Made by a program: the position numbers and the translations under genes | Shown here: positions 46,693-57,179 of the stretch, piece by piece | Layout: each line of letters begins with the position of its first letter | Position numbering within the stretch: the first letter of the stretch is position 1 | DNA from: Omphiscola glabra | Taxonomy: Eukaryota; Mollusca; Gastropoda; Lymnaeidae | Direction: 5' to 3' | Assembly (NCBI GenBank): GCA_964017045.1 | Contig: OZ024809.1 | Span: 26,838,618-26,902,617, forward strand | DNA: 64,000 bases | Notes under the pieces: model-generated | The model's database searches: none | The model's input: only the letters and a program-made list of their open reading frames with translations | Told to the model about the DNA's origin: nothing

Positions 46693-48184
46693 CGAGCTGA
46701 TGGAAGGGATGCGCAAGTTGGATGTAGTATGAGCTAGCAGCTGTTGGAAGGGATGCGCAAGTTGGATGTAGTATGAGCTAGCAGCTGTTGGAAGGGATGC
46801 GCAAGTTGGATGTAGTATGAGCTAGCAGCTGTTGGAAGGGATGCGCAAGTTGGATGTAGTATGAGCTAGCAGCTGTTGGAAGGGATGCGCAAGTTGGATG
46901 TAGTATGAGCTAGCAGCTGTTGGAAGGGATGCACAAGTTGGATGTAGTATGAGCTAGCAGCTGTTGGAAGGGATGCGCAAGTTGGATGTAGTATGAGCTA
47001 GCAGCTGTTGGAAGGGATGCGCAAGTTGGATGTAGTATGAGCTAGCAGCTGTTGGAAGGGATGCGCAAGTTGGATGTAGTATGAGCTAGCAGCTGTTGGA
47101 AGGGATGCACAAGTTGGATGTAGTATGAGCTAGCAGCTGTTGGAAGGGATGCTCAAGTTGGATGTAGTATGAGCTAGCAGCTGTTGGAAGGGATGCGCAA
47201 GTTGGATGTAGTATGAGCTAGCAGCTGTTGGAAGGGATGCGCAAGTTGGTTGTAGCATGAGCTAGCAGCTGTTGGAAGGGATGCGCAAGTTGGTTGTAGC
47301 ATGAGCTAGCAGCTGTTGGAAGGGATGCGCAAGTTGGTTGTAGCATGAGCTAGCAGCTGTTGGAAGGGATGCGCAAGGTGGTTGTAGCATGAGCTAGCAG
47401 CTGTTGGAAGGGATGCGCAAGTTGGATGTAGTATGAGCTAGCAGCTGTTGGAAGGGATGCGCAAGTTGGTTGTAGTATGAGCTAGCAGCTGTTGGAAGGG
47501 ATGCGCAAGTTGGATGTAGTATGAGCTAGCAGCTGTTGGAAGGGATGCTCAAGTTGGATGTAGTATGAGCTAGCAGCTGTTGGAAGGGATGCGCAAGTTG
47601 GTTGTAGCATGAGCTAGCAGCTGTTGGAAGGGATGCGCAAGTTGGTTGTAGCATGAGCTAGCAGCTGTTGGAAGGGATGCGCAAGTTGGATGTAGTATGA
47701 GCTAGCAGCTGTTGGAAGGGATGCGCAAGTTGGATGTAGTATGAGCTAGCAGCTGTTGGAAGGGATGCGCAAGTTGGATGTAGTATGAGCTAGCAGCTGT
47801 TGGAAGGGATGCACAAGTTGGATGTAGTATGAGCTAGCAGCTGTTGGAAGGGATGCTCAAGTTGGATGTAGTATGAGCTAGCAGCTGTTGGAAGGGATGC
47901 GCAAGTTGGATGTAGTATGAGCTAGCAGCTGTTGGAAGGGATGCGCAAGTTGGTTGTAGCATGAGCTAGCAGCTGTTGGAAGGGATGCGCAAGTTGGTTG
48001 TAGCATGAGCTAGCAGCTGTTGGAAGGGATGCGCAAGTTGGTTGTAGCATGAGCTAGCAGCTGTTGGAAGGGATGCGCAAGGTGGTTGTAGCATGAGCTA
48101 GCAGCTGTTGGAAGGGATGCGCAAGTTGGATGTAGTATGAGCTAGCAGCTGTTGGAAGGGATGCGCAAGTTGGTTGTGGCATGG
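46693..48184. repeat. 44-bp satellite-like array, about 34 copies, with 704-bp block duplication
   Basis: The unit contains GAGCTAGCAGCTGTTGGAAG then GGATGCGCAAGTTGGATG. Rare variants occur in the same order in two places exactly 704 bp (16 units) apart: GCACAAG at 47107 and 47811, GCTCAAG at 47151 and 47855, GCGCAAGGTGG at 47371 and 48075. Confidence 0.97.
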
Positions 48185-48430
48185 CTAATAGACACACCGG
48201 GGGGGGGGGGGGATATCCGGGGTTGGAACAGATCGTATACATAAGTAACTACATTTCCCATAATCTGGTTCTGGTTTTGTTTTTACGATAAAAATGTCGA
48301 CACGTGTAACAGTTTTCTTTCTATAGTAATGAGATGACCATCTCTTCCTAAAAACGTCTTTGACACGAGAGTTCTTGGCACTCGCTGGTGAAAAGCTCTA
48401 AAAATATTTCATAGAGTCGCCCAGCTGAAA

Positions 48431-48588
48431 TGTTATCCTGACCGGTGTTCATATGTCACCCTGACCCGTTCTTATATGTCACCCTGACCGGTGTTCATAT
48501 GTCATACTGTCGAGTGTTCAGGTGTCTCGGTGACCGGTGTTCATCAGATGCCACTTGCCGGCGTCTCAATGTCACACTGACTGATGTT
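48431..48588. repeat. About 24-bp decayed minisatellite, 6-7 copies
   Basis: The unit contains TGTCACCCTGACCGGTGTTC. Strongly diverged at the right edge, where it runs into the candidate exon 2 acceptor. Confidence 0.8.
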
Positions 48589-48592
48589 ACAG

Positions 48593-48709
48593 ACTCTGGC
48601 AGTAATGAAGCCCCGACAAAGTCAGCAGACTGGGTTATTAAGTTGTGTAAATTTTCTGTCGAGTTTCATGTGCAACTGTACGAGGCATCAGCACGTGAAA
48701 GCTCTGCAG
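48593..48709 (+). CDS. Candidate second coding exon of the Gln-rich gene (39 codons, phase 1-1)
   Basis: An acceptor ending TTACAG at 48592 and a strong donor GCAG|GTAAAG at 48710 bound 117 bases. Taking one base from exon 1, the frame is open throughout and encodes a mixed, ordered-looking peptide including SADWVIKLCKFSVEFHVQLY, unlike the low-complexity frames of the arrays. Length divisible by three makes it a symmetrical 1-1 exon. The acceptor has a weak pyrimidine tract and sits directly after a decayed 24-bp repeat, which lowers certainty. It could instead belong to another gene or be a chance open frame. Confidence 0.45.
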
Positions 48710-48916
48710 GTAAAGCGAATGTTTAGTTAGATGTGGTTCGAGGGCCTATCTGTATCGTGGCCATTGTCGTTCACTCAATGGCGGGAAACATGCGTGGGAA
48801 TACAACTCAACCAGATGTCTACTCCACTTTTTTCCCCGTCTTATTTAGCGTTTGCAATTTTTTTTTTTTAAAGTTGTTTTCCCTCTCGAGGCTCGAGTAT
48901 GTCGAGGAGATAATGC

Positions 48917-49234
48917 TACCCCACTGCATAGTCAGTGGCACTTACCCCACTGTATAGTCAGTGGCACTCACCCTAATGTATAGTCAGTGACACTTACCCC
49001 ACTGTTTAGTCAGGGGCACTCACCCCCCTGTATAGTCAGTGTCACTTACCCCATTGTATAGTCAGTGGCATTTAACTCACTGTATAGTTAGTGACACTTA
49101 ACCCACTGTATAGTCAGTAGCACTTAATCCACTGTATAGTTAGTGGCACTTAACCCACTGTATAGTCAGTGGCACTTAACCCACTGTATAGCCAGGGGCA
49201 CTTAACCCACTGTATAGTCAGTGGCACTTACCCT
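48917..49234. repeat. 26-bp minisatellite, 12 copies
   Basis: The unit contains CCCACTGTATAGTCAGTGGC then ACTTA. Confidence 0.95.
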
Positions 49235-49583
49235 AAATTATTATTTTTTTTTAAATTATTATTCTGCGAATAATCCCGTAATAAACTGACATGCATGTAA
49301 ATGTTTATTTCAATACAAGCAATAATATTATGAACTTAAATAAATTCTGACAAGATTGGGGAACAAATGAATTTGTCTACCTTTCGGTCCGACCCCACTT
49401 CCGTTGGTGACAATGAGATTATGTGTCGTTACAGGTATGCGATTGTACAACAGCCGGGGAGCATCTTGGTCACGTCTGGCGGGATTGGGGAACAAAATAA
49501 TTCTTATATCTTTCGGTCCAAACCCGCAGTGATCACATTAAGGCTAATACTACTTTTTTTCTGAATAGAGTTATCACTAAACT

Positions 49584-49769
49584 CAGGGCCGACCCTAACA
49601 ATTGCGGGACCCTATGCGAAACGGATTGCGCGGGGCCCTGTCTTGGTAGGAATAAGGATAATAAGTGAAAATTAAGATTTTGTATTAGAAAATAAATTCG
49701 GGGCGGGGCCTATGAAAGTGCGGGGCCCACAGCGGCCGCATAGGTTGCAGTGGCCTAAGGCCGGCCCTG
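49584..49769. mobile_element. hAT-type MITE, 186 bp
   Basis: Ends CAGGGCCGACCCT and, inverted, CAGGGCCGGCCTT, with flanking ACTAAACT / ACTTAACT (7 of 8). The interior is GC-rich at both ends (GCGGGGCCC) and AT-rich in the middle. Confidence 0.75.
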
Positions 49770-49863
49770 ACTTAACTAGTACCATATTGCAATGCCCCTT
49801 GCTTTCTTTTGATTCATTACCGTATGAGATGTGTCGGTGAGATTAGCGGTGAGAATCAAACGA

Positions 49864-50032
49864 CAATCCTTTTGGAATGTGGCCTTAATCTAAACCCAAT
49901 CCTTTTGGAATGTGGCGTTAATCTAAACCCAATCCTTTTGGAATGTGGCCTTAATCTAAACCCAATCCTTTTGGAATGTGGCCTTAATCTAAACCCAATC
50001 CTTTTGGAATGTGGCCTTAATCTAAACCCAAT
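49864..50032. repeat. 33-bp minisatellite, 5 copies
   Basis: The unit contains AATCCTTTTGGAATGTGGCC then TTAATCTAAACCC. Only one copy deviates, by one base. Confidence 0.96.
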
Positions 50033-50092
50033 CGCTTACTACCATTTATTGTTATTCACGCCGTTATATTTGTATTTATTGACGTCATGCAT

Positions 50093-50394
50093 GTGGTCTA
50101 AACTGAGCAAATCTCAAGTTAATGGTCAGGAGTTCAATCCCCGCCAAAGCCCAGTCAAGCAAAAACACCACCAGCACCCCGGGTGGATGGGACTCGTTAA
50201 CTTTGGACGGCAACTCATCTAAGAGAAGGCAACTCTGAATTCAAACCCGGAGATGGGGAGATGGAGTTCACGTGCGCTTAACAGGCAGCAGTGAGACCTC
50301 TCGAACATCGAACATCGGAGCGCCGTGAGCATGCTATCATAGCATGGAATGAGCGCTATTTAAGTACTCCAATCAATCATTCAATCAATCAATG
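50093..50394 (+). mobile_element. tRNA-derived SINE, 5'-truncated, with 3' hairpin and AATC tail
   Basis: Same family as 9603-9970, starting inside the tRNA-like head (GTGGTCTAAACTG). It has a single body copy, then AGCGCCGTGAGC, a stem CATGCTAT/ATAGCATG, GCGCTATTTAAG and a CAAT-type repeat tail. The 3' structure parallels the LINE ends in this window. Confidence 0.75.
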
Positions 50395-50821
50395 AGTTAT
50401 TATGAAATGTGTGAATTATAATGTGTCGCTATTATATAAATAACAAACAACACATATTAAATGACAAGCGAGAATCAAACCCGATCCGAATAATCTGCTG
50501 TTATTTTCTATATACTGTTTTCAGTAAATATACATACATCTTGACTTAAAATATAATTTCATAAACACTGACCCAAGAGTTTATTTTATAAAAAGCATGT
50601 TTTGTGACATTTTCCCTCTAACTTTTCCCTCCTACAATGGTTATGCTTGGTGTGTCCAGTGCTAATCCTTGGCGTGCTTCGGTGGTGGGTTCTTGAGAAC
50701 AGCTACTCTAAACAAATCATTCCAAATCACCCCCCTCGTATACGACGTGGGAAACATTGCTAACATCTTCGGCCCTCTCGAGATATGCTAACAAACATGT
50801 TGATCTATCCAAGTGGGATAG

Positions 50822-51230
50822 ATTATTATTATTATTATTTGTTGTCTTATATAGCGTGGTACCCCAGCCTAGGGCTAGGCTCACCGCGCTGTACATAAAA
50901 ATATTAGAAAAAGAGACATAATCGTGACAATAACATAAAATACATATATGTAATAAAGAACAGCTGTATAAAGACAAAACAAAATCTAATGCATATTCAC
51001 CTCATCCACACCAGAACTTTTACATGACAAGCCATGGACGGCGGCCAGCAGCAGCGTTTATCGGTCAGATGTGGGGAATCAGTCGGGGTAGTAGAGTTTA
51101 AAGAGATGTGTTTTGAGTGCAGTTTTGAAGGCTGTGATAGTTGATATATTGTGGATGTGTAGTGGAAGAGAATTCCATTGTTTGGGGGCACAGTAAGAGA
51201 AAGATCTTTCACCGTATGTTTTTGTGCGAG
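50822..51230 (-). mobile_element. Second LINE 3' end, 5'-truncated
   Basis: Same family as 41711-42402, with the same 3' hairpin (CCCAGCCTAGGGCTAGG on the plus strand), UTR and last coding part, and a TTA-type tail at 50822-50840. It is cut at 51230, where unrelated sequence begins. Confidence 0.8.
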
Positions 51231-51276
51231 ATAAATAAGCTGGACCTGTATGGTTGGTGCTGTTTTTTCTACATAA

Positions 51277-51451
51277 ATGAGACCTAGTATGTATGAGACC
51301 TAGTCTGTATGAGACCTAGACTGTATGAGACCTAGTCTTTATGAGACCTAGTCTGTATGAGACCTAGACTGTATGAGACCTAGTCTGTATGAGACCTAGT
51401 CTGATTAAGACCTAGTCTGTTTGAGACCTAGTCTGTATGAGACCTAGTCTG
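51277..51451. repeat. 16-bp minisatellite, 11 copies
   Basis: The unit is GTATGAGACCTAGTCT. It starts about 45 bp beyond the truncated end of the LINE copy. Confidence 0.95.
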
Positions 51452-52160
51452 GCAATGTTGTTTCACTCTCTCAGCTTGACATATTCAAGGCCGTGCGGGA
51501 AAGGTGGGTGGGGTGGAGCGAGGGGACCTTCAGAGGGCGCCAGGATAGTCATGTTTTATGCAATATGTCTATTTAAATATACCAGCACTGTTTTGGGAAG
51601 AGGTGGCCTAAACACAGGCTTTACCACGGGCCCAGCTGTTGCTTGCTGTCGTCCGTGCGATATATAAATATCTACAAAACATGCATTGTTGTGTATGCGC
51701 GCGCACACCATGTCGGGGGTGAATGGCACCCATAGTGTTAGTGCTCAAAGTTGAACATATGGCTGAGTTTTGTGATGGAGGGGCGGTTATACGCCACTGC
51801 AGCGCGTGTCTTTTTTTTTTTTAACCTCTGTAATCTTCAGACAGTTGTGCGTACTGTCGTCTGCTCCAGACTTTGGAGCAGTTCGTTGCCTTTTTTTTAT
51901 TTTGGTGGGGTTTTTTTAGCTTTTTGTTTTTGTTTTTGTTTTTTTTAAGTTTTTTCTTGGATGAGGGGGGTACGTTCCCCTATGACATAATTTTGTCTAA
52001 CCTTGGTGCACTTTGCATTCATCTTCAACCGGCTTGATAATTCCTCTGAAGCACTCTTGCCCAAAATCTTTATGTCGCCGATTTTATCTGTTACCTCTCT
52101 GTTGAACACACATGCACCCATCCCCATTTTACAGTGTGTTCAGATTTCTTGTTTCCATAC

Positions 52161-52459
52161 TGCTTGCTCATACACAGATATGCCTGAAAATACTTCTTGC
52201 TCATACACAGATATGCCTGAAAATACTTCTTGCTCGTACACAGATATGCCTGAAAATACTTCTTGCTCATACACAGATATGCCTGAAAATACTTCTTGCT
52301 CATACACCTATATGTCTTAAAATACTTCTTGCTCATACACCTATATGTCTTAAAATACTTCTTGCTCATACACATATATGCCTGAAAATACTTCTTGCTC
52401 ATACACAGATATGCCTGAAAATACTTCTTGCTCATACACATATATGCCTGAAAATACTT
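52161..52459. repeat. 33-bp minisatellite, 9 copies
   Basis: The unit contains CTTGCTCATACACAGATATG then CCTGAAAATACTT; two central units have CTATATGTCTTA instead. Divisible by three, so frames stay open on both strands. Confidence 0.96.
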
Positions 52460-52572
52460 GTTTGCAGCTTAACAAGAACAACTGTTTTAATGTATGTCCT
52501 TCACAATCAACCCTCAGCATACCTAGAGGGACATGTCCGTCGGTTTGAAGGACCTGAAAGCTGAACCGCGGA

Positions 52573-52749
52573 CAGTGCCGGAATGACCTGTAAGCTAAAT
52601 AAGCCCAATGTTTAGGGCCTCACAATCTGCCAGCTATATAGTTTAATTTTTCTTTGACCAGCTGTGATTAAAAAGGTAAGGCCCCCCCCCCCCTCCTGAC
52701 TTATGTATAGCCTAGTGATAGTGCCTCAGCAAGTCCAAGTTCGGCCCTG
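52573..52749. mobile_element. Probable decayed hAT MITE, 177 bp
   Basis: Ends CAGTGCCGGAATG and, inverted, CAGGGCCGAACTTG. The flanking 8-mers ACCGCGGA and TCCGTGGT match at only 5 of 8 positions, so the insertion is old or the call is wrong. A 12-C run lies inside. Confidence 0.45.
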
Positions 52750-53056
52750 TCCGTGGTAGCAGCATGTGAGAGACCAGTGCCATGCAGCAGTTAAGTGTCG
52801 TGTTGTCAATCAAAACAATGTCTTCTGGTGGACGACCCAAGTGAAGATACGTTGATCTCCGTGGGAACCGAGACTTTTGCAGACCAAAATGAAAGCGGCT
52901 TGTTACTATTGCGCTTCTGTTCTAAAGAACTGAAAATGTTGTGTTACTCTTTCTTTTTCGAAAAGGGGGGTGGAGGTAGGAGGTGGATGGGAGTTGGGGG
53001 TCTAGCCTTGGAGGGTAGTAGGCGGGGCAACTGTCACGCGCTTTTTTTTCTTTCAG

Positions 53057-53112
53057 GCTGGCTTCTCTACCGAAAAGTCATTCTCAAAACAGCTGAACTT
53101 GCAGCCCAATAA
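53057..53112 (+). CDS. Candidate last coding exon of the Gln-rich gene, with stop codon
   Basis: A textbook acceptor (CTTTTTTTTCTTTCAG) ends at 53056. Entering in phase 1 from the donor at 48710, the frame encodes GWLLYRKVILKTAELAAQ and stops at TAA 53110-53112. The three exons then total 2985 bases, exactly 995 codons including stop. A candidate poly(A) signal lies 313 bases after the stop. A GTAAGT at 53333 could be a chance site or a 3' UTR splice. No homology support is available. Confidence 0.38.
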
Positions 53113-53450
53113 TCTTCATAGTTGTGATCTCCGTGTTCTTCTGATAGTTTCTGCTTACCTGAAGTCAGTTCGACCACACGGTTTGTCGCGGACTTTGGTG
53201 ACTTTCTTCGACTTGTTTAGATTTATGATTCTATTGTTTGCGTCCCGGCTCTTGTTCATATTTGGCTCTTGTTCATATTTGATTCACGCGCAGGTCGCGA
53301 GGGACCAGTTCCACGTGTCCGTAATGAAAATGTAAGTACTCCCTTGTGTAAGCGAGGCGTGTCATTATTGATTAGGAATCTGGATCTCTCGCCTTCCGAT
53401 CTCTGTCTTGGGGAATCATTCTTGAATAAAAGTCAGATCGAGCACAGCAG
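53113..53450 (+). other. Candidate 3' UTR
   Basis: Sequence between the predicted stop and the area just after the AATAAA. It holds open frames of up to 78 codons, but none looks like a protein. The next tandem array begins about 55 bases later, at 53507. Confidence 0.3.
53425..53430 (+). promoter_or_regulatory. Candidate polyadenylation signal AATAAA
   Basis: A canonical hexamer downstream of the predicted last exon. The motif is common in AT-rich DNA, so it supports the gene model only in combination with the splice and phase evidence. Confidence 0.35.
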
Positions 53451-53506
53451 GCACGTCTACTAGAGAAGTTGGTGAGTAAATCTTAGCCAGCAGATATCTG
53501 TGTCGG

Positions 53507-53886
53507 GATGTTCGGCTCAGTTGTTCATATGTGAGGCCTAATTGTTCAGATGCTCGACCTAATTGTTCAGATGTTCGGCCTAATTGTTCAGATGTTCGGC
53601 TCAGTTGTTCATATGTGAGGCCTAATTGTTCAGATGCTCGACCTAATTGTTCAGATGTTCGACCTAATTGTTCAGATGTTCGGCCTAATTGTTCAGATGT
53701 TCGGATCAGTTGTTCAGATTTATGGCTCAGTTGTTCAGATGTTTGGCCTATTTGTTCAGATGTTCGGCCTAATTTGTTCAGATGTTCGGCTCAGTTGTTC
53801 AGATGTTCGGCTCAGTTGTTCAGATGTTTGGCCTATTTGTTCAGATGTTCGGCCTAATTGTTTAGATGTTCGGCCCAGTTGTTCAG
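53507..53886. repeat. 21-bp minisatellite, 18 copies
   Basis: The unit contains TTCAGATGTTCGGCCTAATT. Four-unit blocks (CATATGTGAGG, GATGCTCGACC, GATGTTCGGCC) repeat near the left edge. Confidence 0.95.
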
Positions 53887-53951
53887 CTTTAATAGTGATG
53901 AGAGTTAGTGTGTGGGTTTTAGTCCTCAATCCATTTAAGTATGGTTTATAG

Positions 53952-54341
53952 CAGGGGTCGGGAACCTTTTTGTCTGAGAGAGCCATGGACACCACATATT
54001 TTGAAAAGTAATCCTGTGAGAGCCATGGACACCACATATTTTGAAAAGTAATTCTGTGAGAGCCATACATTATGTTTAAAACTAAAACTTAAAGTAAATG
54101 TGTGCAGGTTTGCTATTTGTCTGTCTTTTAGGTCAGCGGAGTTTATCTCCTTTACCACTTCTGATGCTCAGCTGCAGTAGACTTTAGCTCATTTGTAGAA
54201 TGAAATATTGATATGGAATTAATATGTAGATCAAAGGAGTCTAAAGAATGTGTTTTTTATAATCGATCATTTGTCTGCGAGCCAGATGCAGCCATCAATA
54301 GAGCCACATCTGGCTCGCGAGCCATAGGTTCCCGACCCCTG
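53952..54341. mobile_element. hAT-type element, 390 bp, vertebrate-like family
   Basis: Perfect target duplications GTTTATAG (53944-53951 and 54342-54349) and 15-bp matching termini CAGGGGTCGGGAACC / GGTTCCCGACCCCTG. GAGAGCCATGGACACCACAT is duplicated near the left end, and GGCTCGCGAGCC lies near the right end. I recall a closely similar non-autonomous hAT family in several vertebrate genomes; that needs a database check. Confidence 0.85.
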
Positions 54342-54349
54342 GTTTATAG

Positions 54350-56148
54350 CCTTCAAACCATCCCCGAGAGTGTTTGGTCAGTGGTCCACCCTCCAATAAT
54401 GAGAAGGACAGCGAATAAGCGAGAGGTCAACGTTCAGTTAGAGATAGTAAGTAAGCTTATTCCTATACTTTAGCCAAAGTTTGTTAGAAGTGTCAAACCT
54501 TACAACCCTCACTTTAAAGTTATCCCCCCCCCCCCAACCGGTGGCCACCTCATGCACACACACAGACTTGTTTTGGCTACATTACAGTCTACAGTAAAAA
54601 GTGAGAGATAATACTACCTCATCTCCCCACTCCCACATAATAGTTTAGTCACCCCCTCATCCCCATGCAGTAAGCAATAGGTTAACACCACCACCCCCTC
54701 ACACACACCACCCATCTGAAGTACGGTTGTCTCCCCGTGGCTAGCTGCCCCATGACTCACTCTGACTTCGATTTTCTTTGCCGTGGGCTCCACTGTACGA
54801 TCTGGCTATGTCATGTTTTGCCCCGTTCCTATCTTGCCTACATTTCAGTTGAACTCCCACATCCTCAGTTAGCGTTTTCTTTGGTCTGTTTTATCTATTT
54901 AATGTTTTCACATGCACACATTTTATCTTAGACCTTACTTGTGGTAACCCCCCCACCCCTCCACCCCCTTTTTTCAGATTGGTCTCCCCAATTAATTTCC
55001 TTGTTTGACCAGCTGTCAAATTTTGTCTTATTTGTTTTCACAATTTTTCGATGAATTTCCGTTCATCTGCGTGGATATTTCTTTTCCCGAAACGGTTGGA
55101 GATTTTGTCAACACGCCCCGTGGACGTCAATTGTTTGTTTTTCCATAGGACGTGTTAGAATGATTGGCCGGCGTTCTGGCCTTACCCCTCCCCCCGTGTG
55201 AGGGTGTCGTTTCTATTGTGTTATGCACTTGTTATAAAGTTATGAGCAGCGAATGCTTGTCCCCGACCTGAAAGAACGTCCCTCTATTTGCTCATCCCAT
55301 GTTTTGGGGATGGCTCCACTAGTTCTTTCAAAAATTTTCTTGGATTGATGGCAGCTTCAAGCACGTGGACGTCATAACTGGGCTCCGAGGTGTGGAATTG
55401 GAGTCAAAACATTTCGGGAGCGGACATTTTTTTTCTTTCTTTCTAAGACGTCGCGGCAACTAGACTTTAATGACGTCATGACGACTTGTCCATGACATCT
55501 CGTATTCATATATCGAATTCATTGTTTTGTATCGATGTTAGTGTTTATATTGATGAGTTTAAATTAAGATGCGTCCTTGTGACCACTCAACATTCCCACG
55601 CTACACAGGCAGGCCAACTGTTTAGGCGTCTTTAAAATAGGTCAATATTCTCATGAGTCTAGATAGGTCAATATTCTCATTTGTCTATATTTCTTTAATG
55701 TACAGAGACTATCGACTTCACAAATCTAATATGCCAATAGTTTTTGTTTTTATTTTGTACAGTAGTTAAAAACCAAAGTGCGTGTGTGTGTGCCTGTCTT
55801 TCCCCCGTGCACAATGTTACACGGCCGTTCCGTGTCCATCGGACGTGCCTGGTCGTACCAAGGACACAACCATCAATCACCATTAGATCTGTTTTGACAA
55901 TGTACAGCAGTGTGTCAACCACCTGGTGACCGCTTGTGCGTTGCCGCCATGTGGTGTCCTGCAAAGAGTCGGTTGATTCGTTCCAGTCCATCCAGCCGTA
56001 CTTAGTCGGTTAAAGTTCACTTCGTACACGAGGTCCTGCTGTATTGTGTGACTTCATATTCTTGAGACGGGATTACGCCGTGCTGCAGCAGTTCATTGTT
56101 CTTAGTGGACACACGAGGTGGGGGCGGTGGTGGTGGAGTTGACCGGCC
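54350..56148. other. Gene-free sequence before the 56149 candidate exon
   Basis: Unique and moderately AT-rich, with C runs near 54525 and 54950. Scattered open frames up to 98 codons show no motif I recognise. Confidence 0.5.
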
Positions 56149-56281
56149 ATGAAGGGCTCGGAATATGATGGGTTCAACCTCGCGGTGACCCAAACACCAA
56201 CCTCCTTGGTGCCAAATGAGACGCCCAGTTTCGACAACCAGATGTGCCTGGAGGAATACTATGCTTGCGTCTTTTGCTATG
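56149..56281 (+). CDS. Possible start exon of an unrecognised gene
   Basis: An ATG at 56149 with G at -3 follows an in-frame TGA at 56140 and opens a 44-codon frame with non-repetitive composition (MKGSEYDGFNLAVTQTPTSL at its start). It ends at a good donor TATG|GTAAGC at 56282. From 56244 the exon end enters the 54-bp tandem repeat described separately. The minus strand is also open across this stretch, so the coding strand is not certain. No homology is recognised. Confidence 0.25.
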
Positions 56282-56621
56282 GTAAGCTCATTGCACTGTG
56301 CCTCGAGGAATACTATGCTTGCGTCTTTTGCTATGGTAAGCTCATTGCACTGTGCCTCGAGGAATACTATGCTTGCGTCTTTTGCTATGGTAAGCTCATT
56401 GCACTGTGCCTCGAGGAATACTATGCTTGCGTCTTTTGCTATGGTAAGCTCATTGCACTGTGCCTCGAGGAATACTATGCTTGCGTCTTTTGCTATGGTA
56501 AGCTCATTGCACTGTGCCTCGAGGAATACTATGCTTGCGTCTTTTGCTATGGTAAGCTCATTGCACTGTGCCTCGAGGAATACTATGCTTGCGTCTTTTG
56601 CTATGGTAAGCTCATTGCACT
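56244..56621 (+). repeat. 54-bp tandem repeat x7 carrying an exon end and splice donor
   Basis: Seven head-to-tail 54-bp units. Units 2-7 look identical; unit 1 differs by one base (CTGGAGG instead of CTCGAGG), so it is probably the parental copy. Each unit has CTATG|GTAAGC, giving potential donors at 56282, 56336, 56390, 56444, 56498, 56552 and 56606. Because 54 is divisible by three, each retained unit adds 18 in-frame residues (CLEEYYACVFCYGKLIAL). Confidence 0.95.
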
Positions 56622-56655
56622 GTGCATTTTGTTTCCATATCTTAAAAGTTAGTCG

Positions 56656-57107
56656 GCCTCTCTTCCTCTCTCCCCCTCCCTCTCTCTTCTCCTCACTCTC
56701 TCTTCTCCTCCCTCTCTCTTCTCCTCCCTCTCTCTTCTCCTCCCTCTCTCTTCTCTCTATCTCTTTGTCCTCCCTCTCTCTTCTCCTCCCTCTCTCTTCT
56801 CCTCCCTCTCTCTTCTCTCTATCTCTTTGTCCTCCCTCTCTCTTCTCCTCCCTCTCTCTTCTCATCCCCTCTCTTCTCCTCCCTCTCTCTTCTCATCCCC
56901 TCTCTTCTCCTCCCTCTCTCTTCTCATCCCCTCTCTTCTCCTCCCTCTCTCCTCCCCTCTTTCTCCTTCCTTTCTCTTCTCCTCCCTCTCTCTTCTCCTC
57001 CCTCTCCCCTCCCCTCTTTCTCCCCTCCCCTCTTTCTCCTCCCTCTCTCTTCTCTCATTCTTTCTCTACGTCTCTCCCTATTTGTCCCTCTTTTTTTTTC
57101 GTTCTTC
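56656..57107. repeat. 450-bp polypyrimidine tract made of TCTCTTCTCCTCCC units
   Basis: Almost pure C/T on the plus strand with rare A or G. Short blocks (CTCCCTCTCTCTT, CATCCCCTCTCTT) repeat in nested fashion. It starts 35 bp after the 54-bp array. Confidence 0.95.
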
Positions 57108-57179
57108 CTTTCTTAAACTAAATTGTAGTGAAGACCTGATACCATCATTTAAATCATGAACCATTGCTACCACAGCAAG

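Larger units (their letters stand above)
21518..48592 (+). other. Predicted 27-kb intron filled with minisatellites and transposons
   Basis: The interval runs from the GTGAGT donor at 21518 to the acceptor TGATGTTACAG ending at 48592. Both ends are phase 1. It contains about 25 tandem arrays, SPIN copies, a foldback MITE, LINE and hAT relics, and no other exon I can support. If intron 1 is retained, translation continues 50 codons into the first array as a hydrophobic Leu/Ser/Cys-rich tail and stops at 21669. Confidence 0.4.
48710..53056 (+). other. Predicted second intron, 4.3 kb
   Basis: It runs from the GTAAAG donor to the strong acceptor at 53056. It contains four arrays, a SINE, a LINE end and two hAT MITEs. 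Both ends are phase 1. Confidence 0.38.

Noticed and set aside
52795..53112. 105-codon frame read as a single ORF
   Set aside because: It begins at a non-ATG codon and runs through the pyrimidine tract and acceptor. Only the part after 53056 fits the gene model.
53333..53338. GTAAGT as the end of a longer coding exon from 53057
   Set aside because: The phase-1 frame stops at 53110, so this could only be a 3' UTR donor; no support is visible.
56017..56865. 282-codon minus-strand frame with Arg/Glu-rich and 18-residue repeats
   Set aside because: It is built from the polypyrimidine tract and the 54-bp array; the plus strand is equally open.
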